Positions 8,123 through 16,455 of a stretch of DNA of 43,867 nucleotides are shown piece after piece. Position 1 is the stretch's first letter; each line of letters opens with the position of its first letter. Both the position numbers and the translations under genes were made by a program. Origin of the DNA: Flavobacterium sp. (GTDB lineage Bacteria; Bacteroidota; Bacteroidia; Flavobacteriales; Flavobacteriaceae); assembly GCA_003497625.1 (NCBI GenBank), contig DNNO01000043.1, forward strand, positions 23,499 through 67,365. The letters run 5' to 3'. The notes under the pieces are model-generated. The model searched no databases, had not been told where the DNA came from, and saw only the letters and a list, made by a program, of their open reading frames with translations.

Positions 8123-10537
8123 ATGAAACTTAAATTAATTATTACCTGCTTCTTGTGTTCCATTGCTTTTGGATTTGCACAAAATTCGGGAAGCATTAAA
8201 GGTAAAGTAGTTGACAAAAAGACAAATGAGCCTTTACCGTACGTAAACATTATTTTAAAAGATAATGACAAGATTGTTACAGGAGGTGTAACCACAGAAG
8301 ATGGAAATTTTACAGTTAACAAATTAGCATTACAAAAACACACAGTTGAAATTCAATTTATTGGTTATACAACTGTAGTTAAAAACATTGATTTGACTGC
8401 TGATGCCAATCAAAACTTAGGAACAATCGCTATTTCTGAAGACGTTTCAGAATTAAAAGATGTTGAAGTTGTGGCAGAACGTTCAAACATGGTGCAAAAA
8501 ATTGATAGAAAAGTAATTAATGTTGGAAAAGATTTAATTGCTTCAGGTACTACAGCTTCTGAAATTATGAATAACATTCCAACTGTGAGTATCGACCCTC
8601 AAACGAAAGAAATTAGTATGAGAGGAAACACCAATGTACGCGTACTTATCGACGGAAAACCATCGAATGTTTCCGTGGAGCAATTGTTACAACAAATTCC
8701 TTCGGCATCGATTAAACAAATTGAATTGATTACCAATCCATCTGCAAAATACAACCCAGAAGGAATGAGCGGAATCATCAACATCATTTTACATAAAAAT
8801 TCACAAGATGGTTTTAATGGCTCTATCAATACTGGAGTTACTTTCGGAATTACGCCAAAAACCAACTCGGCTTTGAACATGAATTACCGTGTAGGAAAAG
8901 TAAATTTTTATACCAACTATGGTTTTAATCACGGAATTAATGCCAACAATGGTTTTGTAGAAAGCGAAAGACCCACTCAAGAAAATCGTCAAGATTTTAA
9001 TTTCAGAAATAAAAATAATTCGCATCTATTAAAACTAGGAATGGATTACTATATCAATGACAAAAACACGCTATCTGCTTACACCAACCAAAGTTTTACA
9101 AGTGGTTCTGGAACAGGTTTAACAACTGTAGTTTATGATGACCCTATTGCAAATAGAAATACAACACAGTTTTTTGGAAGTGATGGCGACAACAAAAACC
9201 AAACGTATGATGTTGTTTACAAACATGATTTTGATAAAAAAGATGAAAATTTAGAATTGCAATTTAATTATTCGCATACAGAAAATGATGAAAATACAAA
9301 GTATGACGAAACAATTTCAAATCCGAATTTTAATTTTGATAGAACCAATTTAGTAAAAGGAACAACTGATTATTTTCAGTTTAATGCCGATTATGTAAAT
9401 CCGATAACTGAAACTACAAAATTAGAATTAGGAGTTGAAACGAGAATTCAGAATTCAGGTAACCGTTTTAACGATATTAATCCGAGTTTTACAAGTGCGA
9501 ATAATTCGTTTGAATTTGGAAGAAATATCTATTCGGCTTATGCTAATGTTGGGAAGCAAATTGGAAAATGGAGTGGTCAACTTGGGGTTCGTTTAGAATA
9601 TTTTGATTTAGATGCGAATTTTGCTATCAACGAAACAAATCCAAGTTTTACTGATGCTCAAAATATTTCTGACGACTTGTTTACAGCTTATCCATCAGCA
9701 TTTTTAACATATACGGCAAACGATAAAAACTCATTCAATTTCAATTATTCAAGAAGAGTTGACCGACCAAGTATTGGACAAATTAGCCCAATTAGAGAAT
9801 GGACAACGCCTTTAATGGAATCGAGAGGAAATCCAGGATTAGTTCCACAATTCACCAATTCTTTTGAAGTGAATTATACTAGAACTACAAAAATTGGTTC
9901 AATAACAAGTGGTGTTTTCTACAGAAGTATTTCGGATGAAATTTCAAGAGTGGTTTACAACGATCCAAACAATCCAAATCGTAACATTTTATCATATGAC
10001 AATTTTGATAATAATGATGCCTTTGGAATTGAAACTTCTGGAAATTTAAAATTCACACAATGGTGGTCTGTTAATGCAAGTGCCGATGTGTATTTTAAAA
10101 CGGCAAAAGGAACCGTACAAAATGCTAGTACAAATGCTTTAGAAAATGCAGAAGTAGATGTAACTACTTTTAACGCAAGAATCAACAATAGTTTTACGGC
10201 TACAAAAGATTTGCGTTTCCAATTATTTGGAATGTACAGAGGAAAAGACAGAGGATTACAATATGACAGAATGGAAATGTACAAAATGGATATTGGAGCA
10301 ACCTACAACATCTTAAAAGGAAAAGGAACCATCACAGCTCGTTACAACGACGTTTTTGAAAATATGAACTTTGCTTTTGATGGTAATATTCCATTCAGAC
10401 AACAAGGTGCTTTTTACTGGGAAAGTCAAACTTTTTATGTAGGATTCAATTACATTTTTGGTGGCGGGAAAAACCGTGCTTTAGCAAGAAAACAAAGAGA
10501 TGCCAATGAAACACAAGGTGGTGGCGGAATGTTTTAA
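8123..10537 (+). CDS. TonB-dependent receptor-like outer membrane beta-barrel protein
   Basis: An 804-residue protein with a signal peptide (1-19, ending GFAQ). A carboxypeptidase-regulatory-like domain follows (about 23-105, GSIKGKVVDKKTNEPLPYVN), then a plug-like domain (about 115-230: KVINVGKDL, MRGNTNVRVLIDGKPS, SAKYNPEGMSGIINII), then a long aromatic-rich beta-barrel to the C-terminus. This is the Bacteroidota outer-membrane beta-barrel family related to TonB-dependent receptors. It lacks a SusD partner, so a glycan-uptake role cannot be assumed; the substrate is unknown. The C-terminus (RDANETQGGGGMF) is a flexible tail. It is monocistronic, ending at a strong hairpin terminator at 10573-10607. 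Confidence 0.9.
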   Translation: MKLKLIITCFLCSIAFGFAQNSGSIKGKVVDKKTNEPLPYVNIILKDNDKIVTGGVTTEDGNFTVNKLALQKHTVEIQFIGYTTVVKNIDLTADANQNLGTIAISEDVSELKDVEVVAERSNMVQKIDRKVINVGKDLIASGTTASEIMNNIPTVSIDPQTKEISMRGNTNVRVLIDGKPSNVSVEQLLQQIPSASIKQIELITNPSAKYNPEGMSGIINIILHKNSQDGFNGSINTGVTFGITPKTNSALNMNYRVGKVNFYTNYGFNHGINANNGFVESERPTQENRQDFNFRNKNNSHLLKLGMDYYINDKNTLSAYTNQSFTSGSGTGLTTVVYDDPIANRNTTQFFGSDGDNKNQTYDVVYKHDFDKKDENLELQFNYSHTENDENTKYDETISNPNFNFDRTNLVKGTTDYFQFNADYVNPITETTKLELGVETRIQNSGNRFNDINPSFTSANNSFEFGRNIYSAYANVGKQIGKWSGQLGVRLEYFDLDANFAINETNPSFTDAQNISDDLFTAYPSAFLTYTANDKNSFNFNYSRRVDRPSIGQISPIREWTTPLMESRGNPGLVPQFTNSFEVNYTRTTKIGSITSGVFYRSISDEISRVVYNDPNNPNRNILSYDNFDNNDAFGIETSGNLKFTQWWSVNASADVYFKTAKGTVQNASTNALENAEVDVTTFNARINNSFTATKDLRFQLFGMYRGKDRGLQYDRMEMYKMDIGATYNILKGKGTITARYNDVFENMNFAFDGNIPFRQQGAFYWESQTFYVGFNYIFGGGKNRALARKQRDANETQGGGGMF

Positions 10538-10544
10538 TTTAGCG

Positions 10545-10565
10545 ATTAGGCATTAGGCATTAGGC
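10545..10565. repeat. Three tandem ATTAGGC heptamers
   Basis: Three exact copies of ATTAGGC lie end to end, immediately after the stop codon of the outer-membrane protein and before its terminator. Similar AT-rich heptamer runs are scattered in flavobacterial intergenic DNA, from memory. Confidence 0.8.
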
Positions 10566-10572
10566 AAAAGTA

Positions 10573-10607
10573 AAAAAGCGTTCTGAAAATTTCAGAACGC
10601 TTTTTTT
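10573..10607. terminator. Bidirectional hairpin terminator
   Basis: GCGTTCTGAAA and TTTCAGAACGC form an 11-base-pair stem (10578-10600) flanked by an A tract on the left and seven T on the right. It serves the convergent genes ending at 10537 (+) and 10648 (-). Confidence 0.9.
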
Positions 10608-10614
10608 ATAATAA

Positions 10615-10646
10615 TCTTTTCTCTTGCTTCTTGCTTCTTTTCTCTT
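10615..10646. repeat. Pyrimidine-rich repeat, TCTTTTCTCTT and CTTGCTT units
   Basis: The 11-mer TCTTTTCTCTT occurs at 10615-10625 and again at 10636-10646, exactly 21 bases apart, with two exact CTTGCTT heptamers (10623-10636) between. The run ends two bases before the stop codon of the KAS III gene. Confidence 0.75.
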
Positions 10647-10647
10647 A

Positions 10648-11655
10648 CTACCATCTAATAATAACACTTCCCCAAGTAAATCCAGAACCAAAAGCAGCTA
10701 AAACTACTAAATCACCTGATTTGATTTTACCTTGTTCCCAAGCTTCAGTTAAAGCAATTGGAATGGAAGCTGCGGTTGTATTTCCGTATTTTTGAATGTT
10801 ATTAAAAACTTGGTCATCCTTTAAACGGAATTTCTGTTGAATGAATTGCGAAATTCTCAAATTTGCTTGATGTGGCACCAACATATTAATATCGGAAACT
10901 TGCAGATTATTCGCTTGTAAACCTTCGTTAATGACTTCGCTAAAACGAACTACTGCATTTTTGAAAACGAATTGTCCGTTCATGTAAGGATAATAACTCT
11001 CGTCATTTGGATCGTTATCAGCAATGATATCAGTTACCCAACGTTTTCCCATTCCTGGAGCAATTAACGATAATTCTTCTGCATGTTGCCCTTCAGAGTG
11101 TAAATGAGTTGATAAAATTCCTTTAGACAAATCTTCTTCTCTTGAAAGTACCGCTGCTCCTGCTCCATCACCAAAAATCACCGAAACTCCTCTTCCTCGA
11201 GTGGTCATATCCAATCCTGTTGAATGTAATTCAGAACCAATAACTAAAACGTTTTTATACATTCCGGTTTTGATGTATTGATCTGCAATTGAAATCGCAT
11301 ACACAAAACCCGAACATTGATTACGAACATCTAAAGCACCAACCGTTCTTAAACCTAAATCGCGTTGCACTAAAACACCAGGACCTGGAAAATAATAATC
11401 GGGGCTTAAGGTTGCAAATATGACAAAATCGATATCTTCTTTAGCTACTCCTGAACGCTCAATGGCAATTTTAGCAGCTTTTACACCCATTGATGTAGTT
11501 GTATCTTCTCCTCTTATGATATGGCGACGTTCTTGAATTCCGGTTCTTTCCTGAATCCACTCGTCATTGGTATCCATTTTTTTGGCCAAATCATCATTGG
11601 TAACAATATTATCTGGCACGTAATAGCCTAATCCTGATATTTTGGAATGAAACAT
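10648..11655 (-). CDS. 3-oxoacyl-ACP synthase III family protein (FabH-like)
   Basis: A 335-residue thiolase-fold enzyme of the KAS III type, which joins an acyl-CoA primer to malonyl-ACP to start fatty acid synthesis. The active-site triad is visible: Cys114 (RNQCSGF), His262 (VPHQANLRI) and Asn292 (YGNTTAAS). The C-terminal GSGFTWGSVIIRW matches the FabH ending. It is not next to plsX or rpmF, the usual partners of the main fabH, so it may be a second KAS III with a different primer preference; fabH itself cannot be excluded. A TATTTTTG promoter element lies 30 bases upstream. Confidence 0.9.
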   Translation of the reverse strand: MFHSKISGLGYYVPDNIVTNDDLAKKMDTNDEWIQERTGIQERRHIIRGEDTTTSMGVKAAKIAIERSGVAKEDIDFVIFATLSPDYYFPGPGVLVQRDLGLRTVGALDVRNQCSGFVYAISIADQYIKTGMYKNVLVIGSELHSTGLDMTTRGRGVSVIFGDGAGAAVLSREEDLSKGILSTHLHSEGQHAEELSLIAPGMGKRWVTDIIADNDPNDESYYPYMNGQFVFKNAVVRFSEVINEGLQANNLQVSDINMLVPHQANLRISQFIQQKFRLKDDQVFNNIQKYGNTTAASIPIALTEAWEQGKIKSGDLVVLAAFGSGFTWGSVIIRW

Positions 11656-11684
11656 AATTTATTTCTTTAATTAAATTTAGCCTG

Positions 11685-11692
11685 CAAAAATA
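11685..11692 (-). promoter_or_regulatory. KAS III gene promoter -7 element
   Basis: Reads TATTTTTG on the minus strand (fits TAnnTTTG), 30 bases before the ATG. No -33 element was recognised. Confidence 0.4.
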
Positions 11693-11721
11693 CAAACTTT
11701 AAGCGTATTTATTGAGCATAT

Positions 11722-11758
11722 AAAAAAAGTCCAACTTATTTTTAAGTTGGACTTTTTT
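11722..11758. terminator. Hairpin terminator after the YegP gene
   Basis: AGTCCAACTTA and TAAGTTGGACT (11728-11738 and 11743-11753) pair perfectly around a TTTT loop, with an A tract on one side and a T tract on the other. It follows the minus-strand gene ending at 11771 and separates it from the KAS III promoter. Confidence 0.9.
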
Positions 11759-11770
11759 AATTTTTATACT

Positions 11771-12103
11771 TTATGCTGTTTGATCATCCGTTTCAGCGTC
11801 AGGAGCATTTTTTGCTACAGAAGCAATTCCGTTGTCTCTAGAAGCGGTAGTTTCGTACATTTCACTTGTACCAATGATTTGACCATTAGTCGCTTTCAAA
11901 TTGAAATAATACTTTCCGTTTTTAGATTCCAAGCGATCAAAACGAGCATCATCTTGCGAATTTTTCTTAACCGATTCTACTCCGTTTAAACAAGCCGCTT
12001 TTGTAGTGTAACCTTCACTTGCCAAGATTTCTTGACCATTACCAGCTTTTAAGCTAAATTGAAACTCTCCGTTTTTTCTTGTTGAAATTACAAATTTTCC
12101 CAT
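11771..12103 (-). CDS. YegP family protein (duplicated DUF1508 domain)
   Basis: A 110-residue cytoplasmic protein made of two similar units: about 2-50 (KFVISTRKNGEFQFSLKAGN...ILASEGYTTKAAC..GVESVKKN) and 53-101 (RFDRLESKNGKYYFNLKATN...IIGTSEMYETTASRDNGIASVAKN). This is the DUF1508/YegP duplication. The fold is a small beta-alpha unit of unknown biochemical role. It ends with an acidic tail (DAETDDQTA). It is a single-gene unit with its own terminator, divergent from the S9 peptidase gene. Confidence 0.93.
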   Translation of the reverse strand: MGKFVISTRKNGEFQFSLKAGNGQEILASEGYTTKAACLNGVESVKKNSQDDARFDRLESKNGKYYFNLKATNGQIIGTSEMYETTASRDNGIASVAKNAPDAETDDQTA

Positions 12104-12234
12104 GTTTTAAAATTTTATTTTGAACTATTTTATTTACAAACGAATTATAAAGTTACAAAAAAAATTAACATATAATTTAAAAATTCTAAATTCTAAAAAA
12201 TTAATTTTAGAGCTTAATATTCAAACCAACAAAC

Positions 12235-14649
12235 ATGAAATTAAGATTATTAACATTTGTGGCGTTTTTGGGTGCTTTTTTAAGTACATCGGCACAAGAA
12301 AATGTAACCTATCAAAAACCATCTCCTGAAATCTTAGCACTAGCAGATTACGAAAGAGCGCCTTCAGTAAGTATGGACACTAAAAAAGAGTACATGCTTT
12401 TAAGTTATCGAAACACCTATAAAACGTTAGACGACTTAAACCAAGAAGAAATGAAATTAGGCGGATTGAGAATTAATCCAGTAACCAATATTTCAAGTAC
12501 GGTGACTTACATTAACAATCTAAAAGTCAGAAAAATTAAAGACAAAGCGGAAATTCAAGTGAAAGGTTTACCAGAAAATGCTCGAATTACCAATGTTTCT
12601 TGGTCACCAAACGAAAAGAAAATTGCTTTTACCAACACTACTAATAAAGGAGTTGAACTTTGGGTTTTAGATGTAGTTTCGGCTACAGCCAAAAAATTAA
12701 CTGCTGATAATTTGAATGCGAATTTAGGAAATCCATTCAATTGGATGAAAGATAACGAAACGTTATTGGTTAAGGTTCTTCCTAAAGATCGTCCAGCATT
12801 AATTAATAGCGCTAAAGATTTACCAAAAGGACCAACGGTTTCTTTAAGCGATGGTTCAAAATCGCAAAATAGAACCTATCAAGATTTATTGAAAAACAAA
12901 ACAGACGAAGCTAATTTTGATGCTTTAGTGACATCTGAATTATATAAAGTTTCGCTTTCTGGAAATACTACTTTATTTAAAACAGCTGATATTTATGCTG
13001 GCGAGAGTTTTTCTCCAGATGGTAATTATTTAATGTTAACTACGATTCAAAAACCATATTCTTATATTGTTCCAATGAGCCGTTTTCCACAAAAAACTAC
13101 GGTTTATGATGCCAACGGAAAAGAAGTAAAAGTGGTAAATGAAGTTGCATTAACTGAAATTATGCCTAAAGGATTTTCATCGGTAAGAAAAGGTAAAAGA
13201 AGCATGGGTTGGAGAGCTGACAAAGCAGCAACTTTATATTTTGTAGAAGCTTTAGATGGTGGAGACCAAGCGGTAAAAGTGGATTTCAGAGACGAAGTGT
13301 TCTTATGGGAAGCACCTTTTACATCAAATCCAACAAGTCTAATCAAAACACAACAACGATATGGTGGTATCATGTGGGCAAATGACAACATTGCTATCGT
13401 TGCCGATTCATGGTATGACACTAGAAATACAAAAGCGTATTTATTTAATCCATCTAATTTAGCTATTGCTCCAAAAATTATTGAAGATAGAAATTCGCAA
13501 GATATTTACTCTGATCCTGGAAATTTCGAAATGAAAAAGAACGAATTTGGAAGATATGTAATTGCAATAGAAAACAATAAAGGCTACTTAATTGGCGCTG
13601 GAAATACTAAAGACGGACAGTTTCCTTTTATTGATGAATACGATTTCTCTACTTTGAAAAAAACGAGATTGTATACTTCTAACATGAAAGACAAAAAAGA
13701 AGACTTGATGTCAATTGAAGATTTCAAAAAAGGAGAAGTGTTGGTAATGATTCAATCGAAAAATGAATATCCAAATTACTATTTTAGAAATATTAAATCT
13801 AAAAATAAATTAACTCCGATTACCACTTTCAAAAACCCATTCGAAAGTATCAAAAATGTTCATAAAGAAGTCATCAAATACAAAAGAAAAGATGGTGTTG
13901 AACTTTCAGGAACTTTATATTTACCTGTGGGTTATGACAAAACGAAAAAAGAAAAATTACCTTTGTTAATTTGGGCTTATCCAGCAGAATACAAAGACAA
14001 AAATTCAGCTGGACAAAGTGATAAAAACCCTAACGAATTTACGTTTCCTAATTATGGTTCGTTTGTATATTGGGTAACCAAAGGTTATGCGGTTTTAGAT
14101 GATGCTGCTTTCCCAATCATTGGTGAAGGTACAACAGAACCAAATGACACGTTCATTCCACAATTAGTTGCTAATGCTGAAGCTGCTATTGATGCAGTGG
14201 ATAAATTAGGATATATTAATCGTAAAAAAGTAGCTATTGGAGGTCACTCATATGGTGCTTTCATGACAGCTAATTTATTAACACATTCTAATTTATTTGC
14301 TTGTGGAATTGCTAGAAGTGGTGCTTACAACAGAACATTAACTCCTTTCGGATTCCAAAGTGAGCAACGTAATTACTGGGATGTTCCTGGAGTTTACAAC
14401 GGAATGTCGCCATTTATGAATGCAGAGAAAATGAAAACACCATTATTATTAGTTCACGGTGAAGCAGATAACAATCCTGGAACTTTTACATTACAATCAG
14501 AGCGTTATTTCCAAGCCTTGAAAGGATTAGGCGGACCAGCAAGATTAGTGATTTTACCAAAAGAAAGTCACGGTTATGTTGCCAAAGAAAACATTTTACA
14601 TTTGTTATGGGAACAAGATCAATTCTTAGAAAAATATTTAAAGAATTAG
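12235..14649 (+). CDS. S9 family serine peptidase, resembling plant chloroplast glutamyl endopeptidase
   Basis: An 804-residue exported peptidase (signal peptide 1-20, ending STSAQ). An N-terminal beta-propeller (about 100-540; WSPNEKKIAFTN, FSPDGNYLML) precedes an alpha/beta-hydrolase domain. The catalytic triad is Ser672 (GGHSYGAF), Asp745 (HGEADNNPGT) and His779 (KESHGYVAKE). The segments GIARSGAYNRTLTPFGFQ and HGEADNNPGTFTLQSERYF resemble, from memory, plant plastid glutamyl endopeptidase (S9D group) more than classic prolyl oligopeptidase. It probably cleaves peptides in the periplasm for amino acid supply. It is a single-gene unit; the region before it (12104-12234) is very AT-rich with no clear promoter match. 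Confidence 0.92.
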   Translation: MKLRLLTFVAFLGAFLSTSAQENVTYQKPSPEILALADYERAPSVSMDTKKEYMLLSYRNTYKTLDDLNQEEMKLGGLRINPVTNISSTVTYINNLKVRKIKDKAEIQVKGLPENARITNVSWSPNEKKIAFTNTTNKGVELWVLDVVSATAKKLTADNLNANLGNPFNWMKDNETLLVKVLPKDRPALINSAKDLPKGPTVSLSDGSKSQNRTYQDLLKNKTDEANFDALVTSELYKVSLSGNTTLFKTADIYAGESFSPDGNYLMLTTIQKPYSYIVPMSRFPQKTTVYDANGKEVKVVNEVALTEIMPKGFSSVRKGKRSMGWRADKAATLYFVEALDGGDQAVKVDFRDEVFLWEAPFTSNPTSLIKTQQRYGGIMWANDNIAIVADSWYDTRNTKAYLFNPSNLAIAPKIIEDRNSQDIYSDPGNFEMKKNEFGRYVIAIENNKGYLIGAGNTKDGQFPFIDEYDFSTLKKTRLYTSNMKDKKEDLMSIEDFKKGEVLVMIQSKNEYPNYYFRNIKSKNKLTPITTFKNPFESIKNVHKEVIKYKRKDGVELSGTLYLPVGYDKTKKEKLPLLIWAYPAEYKDKNSAGQSDKNPNEFTFPNYGSFVYWVTKGYAVLDDAAFPIIGEGTTEPNDTFIPQLVANAEAAIDAVDKLGYINRKKVAIGGHSYGAFMTANLLTHSNLFACGIARSGAYNRTLTPFGFQSEQRNYWDVPGVYNGMSPFMNAEKMKTPLLLVHGEADNNPGTFTLQSERYFQALKGLGGPARLVILPKESHGYVAKENILHLLWEQDQFLEKYLKN

Positions 14650-14673
14650 CCCTTCGACAAGCTCAGGATGACA
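14650..14673. repeat. Short interspersed intergenic repeat
   Basis: The 24 bases directly after the peptidase stop codon contain CTTCGACAAGCTCAGGATGA. I recall this GC-richer sequence as a dispersed intergenic repeat in many bacterial genomes, including Bacteroidota. Only one copy is in this window. Confidence 0.5.
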
Positions 14674-14694
14674 TAAGAACATAGAATAAAGAAG

Positions 14695-14728
14695 ATAGAC
14701 CTTTGAATTGAAAGATTTGAAGGTCTAT
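14695..14728. terminator. Hairpin between convergent genes
   Basis: ATAGACCTT (14695-14703) pairs with AAGGTCTAT (14720-14728) across a 16-base loop. The right arm includes the stop codon of the ABC ATPase gene and is followed by a T-rich run. It is weaker than the other terminators here because of the long loop. Confidence 0.55.
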
Positions 14729-15645
14729 TTTATTTTCAAACAAACCACTTCCTCATTTTCAAGCAACTCATCACTCTCAAAAAACAAAGTTTGATTTTCG
14801 AATTTGGCTTCCATCAAATAATGACTTCCTCTGAAATAAGAATTAGCAATTTCAACTTTTAAATCGGAATTCATCACCACTTTTAATTGATGTGGATAAA
14901 CAAATTTTAGTTCTCCGTTGATTTTAATTTCGTTAACATCGCCAAACAAAGAGGTTACATACTTATCTTTTGGATTTCCGTAAATGAATTTTGGAATTCC
15001 ACTTTCTACAATTTTCCCCTCTTTAATAATCGCTACCTCATCTGCAAAAGCTAAAACATCAGTGCTATCATGCGTGGCTACAATACAAGTAATTTGTTGT
15101 TCTTTTAAATAGCCAAAAAACTTTCTTCTTAAGCTATTCTTTCTAAAATTATCAATGTGACTAAAAGGTTCGTCTAACAATAACACTTCAGGTTCTAATG
15201 CTAAAACTCTAGCAATAGCAACTCGTTGCATTTGACCACCACTCAAAAACTTAGCTTTTACATTGGCATATTCGGTCATTTCTACGATTTCTAACAACTC
15301 CGAAATACGGGCTTGTTTGTCTTCTGGAAAAAAATTTGAAAGATACTTTCCTACATTTTCAGCAACGGTAATAAAAGGCATCAAATCGAAATCTTGCGCC
15401 AAATATTTCATGAAAGACATTCCCGGAATTAAATGGAATTTTGGACCTAGTACTTCTGTTTCGTTCCAAAAAATTTGACCTTCATCTAAATCATATAAAC
15501 CGTAAATCAGTTTTAGTAAGGTACTTTTTCCACAACCACTTTCGCCTATGAGTGCTAAATTTTTTCCTTTTGTTAAAGAGAAATCTACATTCTTTACAAC
15601 CAATTTATCTTGATAGGAAAAACATATTTCATTAACTCGTAGCAT
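14725..15645 (-). CDS. ABC transporter ATP-binding protein with C-terminal TOBE-like domain
   Basis: A 306-residue ATPase with Walker A GESGCGKST (34-42), Q-loop Gln84, signature LSGGQ (134-138), Walker B VLLLDE (154-159) and H-loop His192 (ATHDS). Residues about 243-306 form an extra beta-rich domain (FVYPHQLKVV..., FRGSHYLMEAKF...) resembling TOBE, as found in importers of the sulfate, molybdate, iron and polyamine type. No permease or binding protein lies on either side, so the substrate cannot be assigned and the partners must be encoded elsewhere. It is a single-gene unit divergent from the small beta-barrel gene. Confidence 0.9.
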   Translation of the reverse strand: MLRVNEICFSYQDKLVVKNVDFSLTKGKNLALIGESGCGKSTLLKLIYGLYDLDEGQIFWNETEVLGPKFHLIPGMSFMKYLAQDFDLMPFITVAENVGKYLSNFFPEDKQARISELLEIVEMTEYANVKAKFLSGGQMQRVAIARVLALEPEVLLLDEPFSHIDNFRKNSLRRKFFGYLKEQQITCIVATHDSTDVLAFADEVAIIKEGKIVESGIPKFIYGNPKDKYVTSLFGDVNEIKINGELKFVYPHQLKVVMNSDLKVEIANSYFRGSHYLMEAKFENQTLFFESDELLENEEVVCLKIK

Positions 15646-15760
15646 CTTTTTTTTACAAAGTAAATTATAAAAGTCAACCTTTTAAAATTTTTAAAAAAAA
15701 TATTTTTTAAACTTTAATTTAATTCTATATTGCGGCACCCAAATTAACCTTAAAATACAA

Positions 15761-16363
15761 ATGAAAAAAACTTACTTTATCATAGCAATTTTGCTATGCG
15801 CTTTATTTTTGCCAAAAAACACATATGCACAAGTTGGTGTAGAAGTTAATTACGGACTCAATGGTGTTTTTGAACCAAGTATTAATGATTTATCTCATTT
15901 AGGAGGAGCCATTTCTTATGATTTTGATGAAACATACGGAGTAAAGATTGATTTTGCTTCTGATAAATTTAGAACTAAAAACCTTTTATTTACTGAAGAG
16001 ACAGGAATTGATATTACACGAATTTCACTTCAAGGAACTATGAATGTTTCTACTGCATTTTCTAGAGCTTCAAGTTATGATTTCTTCAATTTAATTGCCC
16101 ATGCTGGAGCTGGATATTCGTTAGTTAAATCGAGTTACAATTCCGGAAATGACAATTTAGTAAACGTTGTTATGGGTTTGACTCCTCGATTTAAAATCAC
16201 TGATGGATTATATTTTGCAATTGATACATCTGTTATATTTAACATATCGCAACATTATAATTTTGATGGAAGTTTTTCATACACAGAAGCGGTAAACTCA
16301 TTTACTGGAATTACATACAATGTTACTGGAGGAATTATTTACAAATTCAACGAAAACTACTAA
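15761..16363 (+). CDS. Outer membrane beta-barrel (porin-like) protein
   Basis: A 200-residue exported protein: signal peptide 1-23 (ending NTYAQ), then alternating beta segments (VGVEVNYGLNG, GGAISYDFDETYGVKIDFA, LIAHAGAGYSLVKS, NVTGGIIYKF) typical of small eight-strand outer-membrane barrels. The C-terminus ends in aromatic-rich strands (YKFNENY). No OmpA peptidoglycan-binding domain is attached. Function is unknown; structural or small-solute pore roles are possible. It ends at a bidirectional terminator shared with the OmpA lipoprotein gene. Confidence 0.75.
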   Translation: MKKTYFIIAILLCALFLPKNTYAQVGVEVNYGLNGVFEPSINDLSHLGGAISYDFDETYGVKIDFASDKFRTKNLLFTEETGIDITRISLQGTMNVSTAFSRASSYDFFNLIAHAGAGYSLVKSSYNSGNDNLVNVVMGLTPRFKITDGLYFAIDTSVIFNISQHYNFDGSFSYTEAVNSFTGITYNVTGGIIYKFNENY

Positions 16364-16404
16364 AAAATAGTTATAATTGTCAACATAAATCTTACCTGCA
16401 AAAT

Positions 16405-16438
16405 AAAAAAAAGACTGCCTTATGAGCAGTCTTTTTTT
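16405..16438. terminator. Bidirectional hairpin terminator
   Basis: AAAAGACTGC and GCAGTCTTTT pair around a seven-base loop, with A and T tracts outside. It lies between the convergent genes ending at 16363 (+) and 16456 (-). Confidence 0.9.
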
Positions 16439-16455
16439 ATTAATCTATTTGTTTT

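Noticed and set aside
10545-10646. CRISPR-like array
   Set aside because: The repeat units are 7-11 bases with no unique spacers of regular length, and no cas genes are nearby.
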